DNA from: Furcasterigmium furcatum | Taxonomy: Eukaryota > Ascomycota > Sordariomycetes > Glomerellales > Plectosphaerellaceae | DNA: 64,000 nt | Direction of reading: 5' to 3' | Assembly: GCA_001599815.1 (NCBI GenBank) | Contig: BCIA01000007.1 | Location: 372,001 to 436,000, forward strand | Shown here: positions 33,388 through 44,145 of the stretch, piece by piece | Numbering within the stretch: position 1 is the first letter of the stretch | Layout: every line of letters begins with the position of its first letter | Position numbers and translations under genes: made by a program | The notes under the pieces: model-generated | Seen by the model: only the letters and a program-made list of their open reading frames with translations | What the model was told of the DNA's origin: nothing | The model's database searches: none

Positions 33388-36300
33388 ATGGCTGTCCCAA
33401 AATACCTAAAGGCCTGGAGGCTCAAGACAGTCTTCGCCGCGCCCAACGAGACACAGCATCCCCATGGCGACGCGCCGCCAAACGTGTGGCGGCGCGGCCG
33501 ACGCCTGGGCGCCGGCGGCTTCAGCGACGTCTTCCAGGAAATCTGTGTGTCGGGCCCGAGCCAGCGCCAGGTGCGCGCCGTCAAGAAGATCCGAAAGTCG
33601 CCAGAGGGGCTCCGTCTAGTCGCACGCGAGCTGAACGGCTTGGCGACCTTTTCGACGGAGGCGAACAAGCACGAGAGCTTCGACAACTTTGTCCGATTTC
33701 TGGGCTGGTTCGGCGACGCCACCCACCTCTATATCGCCATGGAGCTCATACCGTTCGGAGACCTCCAGTCGCACATCACGACAAAGCCCTGCTCCGAGGC
33801 CGAGACAGCCGTGATTGTGGGCCAGGTCGGCAAAGCACTGCAGTACATGCATGAGAAGGGCTTTGTGCACCGTGATTTGAAGCCGGCGGTCAGTACTATC
33901 CGAGGCGTATCTTGCTGCTCAACCAGCTAATCGACGCGGCTGACACCTCATCTTAAACCGAACAGAACATATTGGTGGCCAGTCCTCGGCCGAAGTGGCA
34001 CGTCAAGCTGGCAGACTTTGGCATCACCAAGAACACAGAGGTAAGACGCGGCGATCAGGACTCGCGCGCGCAAGGTAGTACGGTCAATAACAGCTCCCAG
34101 AATACGGCCCTACGGACCCGTGTCGGCACCGAAGCCTACATGGCGCCCGAGCTGTTTGACGGCGACTCCGGCACCGGCTCGCCGGGCACGACCTTCACCA
34201 ACGCCGTCGACGTGTGGTCCCTTGGCGCGGTCGCCTTCTGCGCCCGGACCGGCCAGGCCCCTTTCGCATCCGTTTACGACCTTGCCATGTTCAACTCGGG
34301 GACAAAGAGGTTTCCCACGCGACCTCTGATGTCTTCGACCGGAGCATTTGTCGAGTTCATATTCAGCCTCATGGAAAAGTCGCCAAGTGAACGCCTGACG
34401 ATGGAACAAGTGTTGCAGCACGAGTGGATGATTTCGGCGGGGGCTTACGGCGCCCCAAGGGACGAGACCACTCACATAACTCAGCCGATGGACGTGTGGG
34501 AGGCTGAGCCCTCGGCCATGTGGGATACAAGCGTTCAAGCAGACACTCGGTCGACCATCAAGCCCGCCGCATCCGCGAAGCCGATCACCACGAAGACTCC
34601 CGCTTCTTTGCCTTTTAGAGAAGCGAGAAAGCAGATTGCCGGCACTAATCTACCACCCAGCATGACCTCTTCTTCCCCAAAAGCTCAGGAAGAGCCACAA
34701 GCCGATATGGTCTCGGAGCGCGGCATGGCTAAGATGCAGAACGGGGAGGGCGACGCTGGCAATTCCAAATACAACAATATCTCGGAACACGACATTGCCA
34801 AGGTACATAGGGTAGCAGGCGTCAAAGATGTTGAAGTCCTCGAAGGCTGTGCTGAAAAAAGCCTGGATCTGTCTGGTGAGTCCCACCCCGAGCGGGGGGA
34901 TACGGAGCCTTTCACCGAAATTGGATCCGAGTGCGTCAAATACCATGTCTCCCTCAAGATGCACTCCTCCAATGCTGGCGCGAAGCTGACACTCAATGTA
35001 TCAGGATTCCGCGTCCGTGAATCTCGAGAATGGACCCCGGGAATTGTGCGTAGCCCTTGATATGAAGCCGTATCATGGCCGGGAAGAGAAGCTGACCATG
35101 ACAGGTTCTCAAATTCTACTGTGTCGATGATGACCCGAGTCAAGAACTGGACGACAGACGCCTACTTATGGTCGAAGATCGCATCTTCTTCTGTGGCTTT
35201 CGACGATTTGTTATTGTTGCTACTGCAGATATCGGGGTCAGCACCTGCGTGTAAGTAGCCCAGCGTAAGCATCGTGTTAGCTGGGGCACCAGCCCACTGA
35301 CACCTCTGCAACAGGCCGATCGCGACATATGACGGACAAGGATGCAAGAAGCGCGGTGTCAAGGCTTCGACGCATGGTATCATATACGAAGAGGGAACCT
35401 CGAAGCCCAATCTGATTACGGCTGGCGAGCCGCCTCTGGGTTTCGCTGCCGTGCAAATGCGAGTCACCCAGGAGAGTGAGCGTCTGAGCCGTGCCAGCCG
35501 CATCGACTATTCCAAACCCGAGTCCATTCTGCACGATTGCGCAGTGCTCTTCATTGGCAGGATTGTAGCAGTCGACTTTCATCTCGTGTCAGAGGCGATG
35601 GATGCATGTTGGACCTCGAGGGAGTCCCGCCATGATCGAGTCCTCAGAAATTACCAACATCCGGAGCCGAGGCACTCTTCGGATGGCGGGGAGGACGACG
35701 GGCCCACAGAGTTCACCAAGTCTGATGCTCTCATCACCCGTCATATGCCTGGGATGACACCTAACACCAGCCATGACCCGGCCACCCCCGTCTTCAACCA
35801 GCGATCGTTCCCTGACTTTCCCAAAAAGCCGCGGCCAAGTGCTCAAAAAGCGCCGCCTGGGGGTTTCCTGGGATCTCTTCGAAAAATGTTCTCCAAAACA
35901 CGCCTACCTGACGAACAGCTTGCGCTGTGCCAAAAAGCCTCACGACTACCTTTTCCCATCGCCAATCCAAGTCAGCGGAGCAACAGATCAAGACACAAGT
36001 TGCCGAGTCGTGGCGACTTTGATGTTGCCATTATCTGCGCCCTCCCTGCCGAGGCAAGGGCCATCAACAAGATATTCGACATTCACTGGGACGATAGGGT
36101 GCACCGCAAGGCATGGGGCGACCCTAACATCAATTCCGCTGGGCGTATCGGCAGCCACAACGTAGTCGTCGCCCTTTTTGGCTGCATGGATAACTTCGCG
36201 GCGTTCCAGGCGGCCCTCGACCTCCACAGCAGCTGGAAGAATCTCAAACTCGTCCTGGTCGTTGGTGTCTGTAGCGCCGTTCCTCTCCTCGCGGGAGAGA

Positions 36301-36974
36301 AATGTGAGAAAGAAGGCGAGAAAGAGATAATCCTCGGCGACGTCGTGATTAGTAGGGGCGTCGGCTACATGATAGACGGCCGCCAATTCTCCCTCCCCCA
36401 CGACTTTTTTGGAATGACCAACACGGAAATCGGTACATTCGTCGCTAAGCTCGGGTCTACCTCTGTCAAACAGAATCTACGCGCCAAGGTCGCCGAGAAC
36501 CTTCGGTCACTCCAGCAGGACGCTCATGTCAATGCAGTATACCCGGGCGCCAGGCACGACCGCCTCTTCGATTCAGGGTACTCCCACCTGGAGGACGGCA
36601 AGACGTGCGATGAGGCCGGGTGCAACGGGTCACTCGTCCACCGCGACCGTCTCGCGGGCCAGCAGGGCAGCCAGGGCTCGTGGCCGACGCCGGCGCCGCC
36701 GGTACCGGATGTTCACTTTGGACTCTTCGAGTCGGACACAGCCATGAATTCGGGGCCCGAGAGGGACCGTATCGCGAAGGAGAAGGGCGTTATCGCGTTC
36801 GACATGGGGGATTACGGCTTCCACGCGGTTGATTACCTGAGAATCAAGGCAGCGTATGATTATGCCGACGGTCATAATAGTCATGTGTGGATGGATTACG
36901 CAGCTGCGACGGCCGCGGCGTGCGCAAAGGCCTTTCTTCAGCTTTGGGGGCCTCCTTTAGGAGACGAAGAATAA
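33388..36974 (+). CDS. protein kinase - DUF6590-like - nucleoside phosphorylase-like fusion
   Basis: Exons 33388-33888, 33966-35045, 35105-35250 and 35315-36974 give 1128 aa, all junctions in frame. The kinase domain (about 30-330) looks active: glycine loop GAGGFSDVF, ATP lysine in VRAVKKI, HRDLKPAN formed across intron 1, LADFGITKN, and GTEAYMAPELF. A polar linker leads to a beta-rich middle domain (about 500-690; SREWTPGI joined to VLKFYCVDD, then FRRFVIVA, PIATYDGQGC, SRIDYSKPESILHDCAV) that resembles DUF6590. The C-terminus (about 800-1120; DFDVAIICALPAEARAI ... YADGHNSHVWMDYAAATAAA) is a PNP/UDP-phosphorylase-type domain. Its usual Glu-Met-Glu ribose-binding motif reads FDMGDYG. No ATG in frame precedes 33388. 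The spliced single-protein model should be tested by RNA. Confidence 0.82.
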
Positions 36975-37585
36975 GGACCTGGCAGTGCCCCTACTGGGTG
37001 AAGTTGGCCTGATGTAAACCACCTTCGAGCGTTAAGCCGCAGTGCAACTTTGACTACCCACAGCTCCCCTGTGTTCATGTTGATTCAGCCTGAATCAGAA
37101 GAATCTGCTGGACTACGCTGGTTACCGTGTATTAGGCTTCGCTATATGATACATGGTTTTTGAGTGTGTTGACCGTATCACTGGCGATACTGATGATGTT
37201 TGAGCGGTTCGAGAAGGTTTCCAGAGCGTACAGGAGTCTATATTCATGGCATGAATTGGACCCTGGGTGGTTCCATTTTTAAACTCCCTGGCAATATCCA
37301 GAACATGGCAGAAAGTAAGATCTCTAAAACTGGCGTGTAACGGCCAATCTTTTTACAGGACCACTAGTACTTATCTACGTTAATTTCTAATCATGTAAGA
37401 AGTGGCAGCAGTCAACACCATAGGGGATGTAGATCTGCCATGCAATTTCCGCCTTGTGTCACACCCCAGGGTACCTTTGCAAGGGGATCTTGAGAGGATA
37501 CAGTACTGGCTTGAGCTATGAGACTGTACTCTACCCCATTTCATTGGTGCAGCATTGCACCCATCCATGACAACGATGCCTCGGC
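36975..37585. other. convergent intergenic spacer
   Basis: Between the 3' ends of the fusion gene and the GH106 gene. No gene or repeat recognised. Confidence 0.45.
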
Positions 37586-40500
37586 CTAAAGGATTCGTGC
37601 CACGTTGAACCACTCGATCCAGACTGTTCCCTGGAGCCCATAATCCCTCGAAGGTATGGCATCGTAGACCTGAAGAGACGTCGCCCAAGAGCCGATGGAT
37701 TGAATGTCCGAAGCGTCCGCCTTGACCCGGTTGAGCAGTGTTGTTCCGACCTCAACCCTCAGAGCATTAGAAGCCGAGCTGCCGTTGGCCGGCCGCGAGA
37801 GGAACTGCGTCAGGTCGACAACGGTGTCCTCTCCGCCGTGGTTATCGAAGAAATAAACGGCTTCTCCGTTGAGCCAAACCTTTGCAGAGTCCCGCATATA
37901 TCCTAGATGCAGGCGGGCTCCAAGCTCAAAGTCCAGCTCGGAAGGGCTGTTGAATTCCGCGGTATAAGTACCGATGCCGCTGACATTTGTAAGCGCAGGC
38001 GAGTTGAGCGTGTTCCACGGCGCAAGGCGGGTGTGGTTGAGGGTGAAGATGTCGATCTCGGTGTCCACGCTCGCAGCGTCGTCTGAGGCGTGCCAGTCTT
38101 CGATCTCCAAGTCCCAGAACTCCAGGTTGGTGGCGGGCGGTGTCTGCGCGCCTTCCAGGTGAATTGTTTCCTGGTTGGCAAGGGTGATGTCGACCGGACC
38201 TTCCGTAAACTTGACATGAACTTGCGGCGATCTCGTGTCGTGCGAGGACACAAAGTCAATGACAGATCCCGATGCTGATGTTACATGCGTTCTCAACCTG
38301 GGGCCCAGAATCGAGTCTGTTAGACGGCAGCCGGTGCGAGGAACGAAGGCCACGATGGATGTTTCGTTGATGTGAAGCGAGAGAGGTATCAAGATGTCGT
38401 TGCCATCCTCAAGATAGTGTACAACCCCAGCGGCGTCGCCGGTCCGGGCATCCAAGCTGTATGGTGTGTAGCCCGCGACATCGGCGAATCGAATGGTAGC
38501 ATTGTCTTGTTCGTTTGCGTCGTTGTACAGCCAGACTATCTCAGCCTCGGGTGAACTGCGCCGGAAAGTGTACCAGTCCCGAGCGGAACCGTCCTCGGGG
38601 AGGATTGTGGCGGGGTTCACAGACAATGTCCGGCGCAGCGTTTCCACCAGATTGTCTGCGGAATCGATACGGACGACGTTGGCGAGCCGCCGAGAGAAAA
38701 TTTCGTCAAAGACTGAGAGCACTCGCCTGGAAGTATCCGCATCCATCCCAATGCTTCTCGGGCTGGTCTCTCCTATGAAGACCAACGGATACCCCTGGTA
38801 GGCCAACTTTTTTACCGTCTCAGCAGCTGCAGCGCTGATGAGGACGTCGTCATCGTAGAAGACGAGGGCTTTGTATCCAGGGCCATCCGGGAGAAGAGTC
38901 TCATCCCTGAGGGTACCCAGGTCGGCTTCAAGGGTGCTCGAGCCGAGATAGTCGTAAGTAAAACCTGCGTTTCGAAGATTGTCCGAGTGGTAAGCATCCT
39001 CGAGTGACCACGGTACTGCCGAGGAGTACAGGGCCACATCGACCTTGGGCGTCCCGAACTGGCTGACGAACTGATTCCGAGCAACGTAGTTCATCATATC
39101 GGCCATGTGCTTCCAGACGGGCTGGCGTGGCCCCCACATGTCAGTGAACATGAATGAGAAGATGGTAACTCCCGGCCAAGTGGTGCTCGGGTACGCCCCC
39201 GAATAGGGAAAGCCGTGAAAGACGTGCATGGAGATTCCGCCGGCCAGGCCGCGATGTACCAGACGGAGAAGATCGCCCAGAGTCTGTGTGTAAGCGCCCT
39301 TGTTCACCGCGCCACATTCGGAGGAGACAACACGGTTGCCAGTGACATGGGCACCGCTGGAGAAGTGACGGTAGCGGTCAATGTTGTCCCCAAAGCCCCA
39401 AGACTCTCCCTCCGGTGCATCGACGAGAGAAACTGATTTGATCTGACGCATGAGTCATTAGCGAGATATTCGCTTGAGAAGAAGTGAGGGAAGGACCTTA
39501 CGACATCCAACGGAAGATTATCCCCGGTTTGGCTGGAGTAGGCAATTCCCCGGCGTTTAGACCACGCAGCGTGGGCGCTCAGGTACTCCGTGTAGCTCTG
39601 TTGAAGTACCGTCCTGTAATCATCGTTGCATCTTGCCGCAAGAGATGAGTTGGAGGAGGTGAATGATTCTCCGTACGCAACCGTTGATTGAGCCCATCCG
39701 TTCTTCTTGTTCAGAAGCAACGGGAGGCAGCGACGAATGCTGTAGCCCCTGTCGGACTCGAACTTGGATTCGAAATCTTTCGTCCACCACAACACCGAGT
39801 TCATCTCCATGCTGTCCTCCCAAGCTGCGTGAAAAGTCAATAAGGGTTACTGAGTGACGTCTGGTGCCGGGGACAGCGGCCTACCATAGTTCCCCACGCT
39901 CTTCAGCATCTCTTTGTCCTCCTCGTCGGGGATAATGTGCTGGTCGAAGAAGTTGCTCATGAGTTCAGCTCCCGTGGCACTGAAGTGGTCTACAATCCAC
40001 GAGCCGTTTTGAATGATAGTGGTCGCATCCGGACCCGGATTGATGGAGCGCTGATTGGTGTAGCGCATGTACCACGCCATGATTCGCCACGTAGAATCAG
40101 ACGAGCCTGCCGGGGCGGTCCATGAGAGTTGTCTCGTCTGGAGATCGACTCGGGATGTCAAGTCAATGATGCGTTCGGTCTCTGTTTCTTGCGTAGTCGT
40201 GTTGCGGCCTGTTGGAAGCGTGAGAGCATGCCCGGGTTATGCTTGCGGGGAAAGAGAAACCTCTCGTACCAAATACTTCCACTGCCACCACGGCCAGCAG
40301 CTCTTGAGTGCCGAATTCCTCCAAGGAGTGCATGAAGCTGAGCATTGGGTCAACTGGCTGACGGGACAAGGGCAAGATTCCGTTGAAGGATGCCGCGGCT
40401 GCTACCGAAACGTTCGCGTACGCCTTTGCAAGTAGCCAGATTAGTAGGTAGGTCAATAATGGAGGCATAACACGCTTCCTATCATCCAGATATGTCACAT

Positions 40501-40994
40501 ACCAAATGAATAGCCAGACCCTCTGTCTCTGGGGATGCGGGAACACCTTGGCCCTGATTTGCAGCTACGGCAAAGTCCATCAAGAGGTTGTGCTCTTGGG
40601 CCGCTTCCATGGCTGCCCGGAATAGGGGTCGGAAGGCATCAGATCCATAGCCATACTTGGACCAGTCTGTTTGTGCCCGTCCAAACTGATAGTAAGGAAG
40701 GAATTCAAAGCCACCAGCCCCAACACTAGCCATTTCCCGGATATCGTCGCGTATGACATCGGCGTCCGCGCTTGCATCGGGCAGCCTAGGAAGATTCCAG
40801 GTATTAGCACCAGCCAGCTTCTGCGGCGGACGGGTGTCTCTGAGTCGCAGTACTTACCAATACCGAAATTTCGCCCTGTACCTTGCACCAGGGTCCTTGA
40901 ACTCATCGAGAACCCTCGTTGCAGAACCGAGGCATGCCGGGAAGGACGCAGCGAGTGCGGCAACGCCGACGAACACGTCGGGAGCCCGAACCAT
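37586..40994 (-). CDS. GH106 alpha-L-rhamnosidase-like secreted protein
   Basis: Six exons (40858-40994, 40503-40785, 40270-40423, 39885-40208, 39502-39824, 37586-39442), all phases matching, give 1025 aa, a usual length for GH106. A signal peptide (MVRAPDVFVGVAALAASFPA) precedes FRYWLPDASADADVIRDDIR and GAGGFEFLPYY, the opening of the GH106 TIM barrel. Further family landmarks are EGLAIHL, DWTAP-like WTAPAGSSDSTWRI, WEDSMEMNSVLWW and a galactose-binding-like C-terminal region (RLHLGYMRDSAKVWLNGEAV). GH106 enzymes cleave terminal alpha-L-rhamnose from glycosides or pectic side chains. The gene lies between a phosphorylase-like 3' end and its decayed copy in the same orientation. It is the first member of the proposed flavonoid-glycoside cluster. 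Confidence 0.85.
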
Positions 40995-41079
40995 GGTGGC
41001 AGTATAGCTTGGCGGTACGGTTCAGTGCATCCAGAAAGAACGACGGTGGCCACAACAGCGACCGAGCGGTATAAATAAG

Positions 41080-41085
41080 TTTATA
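41080..41085 (-). promoter_or_regulatory. TATA box of the GH106 gene
   Basis: Minus-strand ACGTATAAACTT, about 90 bp upstream of the ATG at 40994. Confidence 0.5.
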
Positions 41086-41306
41086 CGTCTTCCAGATAAA
41101 CACCGAGCGCTGCCGTAATGACAGAAAGAGAACCTCTTCGGGGTAGTTCTCAGCGAGCGTCGCCGATAGCTCACGCGGCGGTCATCTAGCGACGTTCTAG
41201 ACATCTGATGCATGGGTGTACGTACTTCTCCAGACCTTCCCCGCATGCCCCAGACTCCCCAAGACGCCGGGACGAGTATCACACGTTCTCCGCCTTTTTC
41301 TAGAGG

Positions 41307-41398
41307 CCCGAGATATTCGGGATAAACCCGAGAAATTCAGGGTGAACCCGAGATATAGTTACCCGAGATGAACCCGAGAAATACGAGTGAAATACGAG
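41307..41398. repeat. degenerate CCCGAGA tandem repeat
   Basis: The heptamer CCCGAGA occurs at 41307, 41327, 41347, 41362 and 41373 (the first two steps are 20 bp), most copies preceded by AA and followed by A/T-rich bases, then AATACGAG twice. It lies between the GH106 promoter and the phosphorylase relic. Confidence 0.6.
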
Positions 41399-41669
41399 GG
41401 GAACCCAACACAGTCTAGAAAACGAAGAACAGTGCATGTTCTCACAAAAAACCTTCTTCCTATGGGTAGATTGTTGATAAATATTCTTGCGGCAGTATTA
41501 TGAGTACACATGCTCACATGCACTTTGAAGGCAAAGCCTGACCCGGCATGTCCGTCTATGGATGAGTTACCTAGAAAGAAATAAGAGCCAGCCAGGGAAT
41601 CAAATTCCTTCGGCAACTCCCAGCAGCATTGCATAACTACTACCCACACGAGGACACTGGTAAACCCGC

Positions 41670-42171
41670 CCCCCCTCCATCATATGCCTCTTTGTAGTAA
41701 TAGTACTGGGGAGGCCCAACAGGGAAACTAGCATATTCCTAGGGAAGCTCGAGTCTATCCCTGTCAGCCGGACCTACGCGCCGAGGTCACCGAGAACCTT
41801 CGGTCGTCGCTCCAGCGAGATGCTCTGGTCAATGCATTATACCCGGGCGCCCGGCACGACCGCCTCTTTGATGTACGGCACTTCCACTCAGAGGACGGCA
41901 GGGCGTGGCGGTCGCCGGGTGTCCACTTTGGGCTCGTCGCGTCGTCGTCAGCGAGGTACAGGGCCATAGATTGGGGAACGAAGAGGGACCGCATCGCGAA
42001 ACAGCACGACGTCATCGCGTTCGAGATGGGGAATGACGGCTTGTACGAGCTTCCTCACCTCGTAATCAAGGGGCGTGTGGTTACGCCGACGGTCATCAGA
42101 ATCATGCAATGTGGAGGGAGTACGCAGCTGCGACGGCCGCGGCATGCGCAAGGACGTTGCTTCAGCTTTAG
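41670..42171 (+). pseudogene. relic of a nucleoside phosphorylase-like 3' end
   Basis: From about 41774 the sequence aligns by eye with 36477-36960 of the intact fusion gene, sharing runs such as CCGAGAACCTTCGGTC, TATACCCGGGCGCC, GGCACGACCGCCTCT and GCAGCTGCGACGGCCGCGG. Weaker similarity begins near 41670. In frame it reads ENLRSSLQRDALVNALYPGA and later DVIAFEMGNDG and VIKG, then a 1-nt shift is needed before CGYADGHQNHAMWREYAAAT and a TAG at 42169-42171. A second shift lies near 41765. About 100 bp present in the intact gene (36600-36700) is missing. No start and no upstream domains remain. It keeps FEMG, again lacking the second Glu of the family motif. Confidence 0.8.
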
Positions 42172-42583
42172 GTTGTACTTAGTACTAGAGATGCTACCTT
42201 CACGTGTGGACTCCGACCCTAATGTCCGCAGGGTCGCCGTCGCAAAGATCGGGCCTCCTCGCACTCCCCGCACTTCCCGCATCGTGCCAGGTGATCTTCA
42301 GTCGAGCTCAACTCCACCAGCTGATCGGGAAGAACGCCAGCATCCTCGGGTGGAACGCGGGCAGAAATGATCGCCGAACTGCGCCCCTCGTAGGAGGAGG
42401 AGGAGAAGGAGGTCGCAAGGCTCGGAGTCCGGATCAGCCTTCTCCGATCCACAGATCTCGCGCTCAGCGTGCACAATCAAGATGGGCTGACAGAGCAATT
42501 CACAGTTCTTCAGTACGACGAGACTTCCCATCAAATTTTAAAGATGCGCTCGGTGAACCCGAGCAGGCGCGCTTCGTGACTAC
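42172..42583. other. spacer with a coding-like remnant
   Basis: Between the relic and the 3' end of the bicupin gene. A plus-strand frame after an in-frame TAG at 42391 reads EEEEKEVARLGVRISLLRST and LSVHNQDGLTEQFTVLQYDE to a TGA near 42580, with protein-like composition, but no start or family is recognised. Confidence 0.4.
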
Positions 42584-43659
42584 CTAATTCAAGTCTGGTA
42601 AGACATGGCCGTCATATAAAGAGCCACCATCACTGATCAACCCTTCCACGCCGCGGCCATCAGTGAAAGACCAGATTCGCACGAACCTGCTCGCAGAGTC
42701 AAGTTTGAAGGAGTCGCCTGCCGAAATGACCAGGGTCTGACCCTCGCGCACGTCGCTCCAGACCTCTTCATCAGACCTGATCTTCACCCTGAGCAGACCC
42801 TCCATCACGTAGAAACAGTGATCGACGGTCTCGAACTTGTGCCACTGTGATAGCGGAGTATTTTGATAGACCTTTGATGATTCGATGCTGGAGATGGCGA
42901 ACCTGCCGCCGGTCTGAGACGTCGTGATGAAAGGCCTAGAGATGACCCCATTCAGAATCCATCGTGGCCCAGTGTTGGCCTTGAGAAAGTATGGTTCACT
43001 TGTGCCAACGGGAATTGTGTTCTCCGTGGGAAGCCAGTCGCCAAGACTCGGGGGCTGATAGTCGCGCGCAAAGTGGACGTCAAAGCGGTCCTTGGCTACC
43101 ATCATCTTTTGTCCGAGAAGGGCCCCAAGGTTGCGGTCGTCATGCTCTGGTACGACAACCCCTGTATATGTCTCACCTACGTAGCGGAAGAAGTCAATCC
43201 AGTCCCCCGGAGCCACCAAGCCGATCAGCTCTGTGTGGGGGCCGAGCATTTCCGGGTTGTGAATTACCATCTGGAAGTCAAGTCAGATCAAGTCCAGTTT
43301 CTTTCTCCACCGTCTCGAAGAAAGACTAACCGGGGGAACGTAGGCAAAGTCTCCCGGGCCCAAAATTCGGCATTTGTCTCCACTCCATAGCTTGAGGAAT
43401 CCCTTGGTCACCAGGAACACATCGTGAGCTTCCTTGTGGTAGTGGAAACCAGGGGCATCGCAGAGCACAGCACCGCTGGAGAAAACAGCAATGCCCCCAT
43501 CAGTTTGCTTCGAAGAGGCTAGAATACGAAACACGCCTTTGCTTCCTGGAATCGTGACTCTTTCACCCTCAAGTTGGTCGATGATATATGTCGTCCGCTC
43601 ATTCGGGGGTCCGGGACCCCTCCGAGGGATGTGTTGTTAGCGATGTGATTTTGCGACAT
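42584..43659 (-). pseudogene. quercetin 2,3-dioxygenase-like bicupin with probable frameshift
   Basis: Two exons, 43331-43659 and 42584-43270, would give about 338 aa. The first cupin has GFHYHKEAHDVFLVTKGFLK and CRILGPGDFAYVPP; the second has LSQWHKFETVDHCFYVMEG. This fits fungal bicupin quercetinase-like dioxygenases, which open the flavonol C ring with release of CO. The ATG at 43659 starts MSQNHIANNTSLGGVPDP in one frame, but the rest (ERTTYIIDQLEGERVTIPGS onward) is in another. The shift falls at a run of five identical bases (G on the plus strand, 43605-43609), where one more base would join them. No other ATG lies in the main frame upstream. It is either a true lesion or a homopolymer sequencing error; a spliced 5' exon is the other option. 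Confidence 0.7.
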
Positions 43660-44145
43660 CTCATAAAGTACAGATAATTTAAGATGAGAAAGCCTTATTA
43701 ACCGACAACGCAGACGCAGCATGGCGGTCTTTTCAGGCGTGCAGGCCATCACACATCATGGCACACTTGTTCGGAGTCTGTCCGGGACTACACCCCACAT
43801 TCCGAACTTACATCCTAGCTCGGTCGAGATACATCCGAGAATGGCAGCGTAGCCCCGGAGCTCCCACATTCCGAGCCGTCGTCCTGGGTCTCGGTAGAAT
43901 CACCCGCGAACACAGGGTTCCATGGCTTCGGCTCTGGGGACGCCGGCATCTCCGCAAGAGCTCAAGCATTCTGTGACTCCCCACATACCGGTAGCTCGGA
44001 AAACCCGCAGTCGACCACCCGCAGGGTGCAAGCGGTCACATGGGACTTCTGAGTCTTTAGGAATTACGACCGAGGGGGGGCAACTACGTGCTGTTGGGCA
44101 TACATACGAGGTCTCGTGCATCATGCATCCGCTCAGGCACGCACC
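43660..44145. promoter_or_regulatory. divergent promoter of bicupin and hydrolase genes
   Basis: The two genes point away from each other across this 486-bp region, which suggests shared control. No specific site is claimed. Confidence 0.4.

Larger units (their letters stand above)
40995..41669. other. promoter of the GH106 gene and repeat-bearing spacer
   Basis: Contains the GH106 TATA element and a degenerate tandem repeat (listed separately). No gene seen. Confidence 0.5.

Noticed and set aside
41670..42171. RIP (repeat-induced point mutation) as cause of the phosphorylase relic
   Set aside because: By eye the differences from the intact copy are mixed indels and substitutions, and the GC-rich words are preserved; no strong C-to-T bias is evident.
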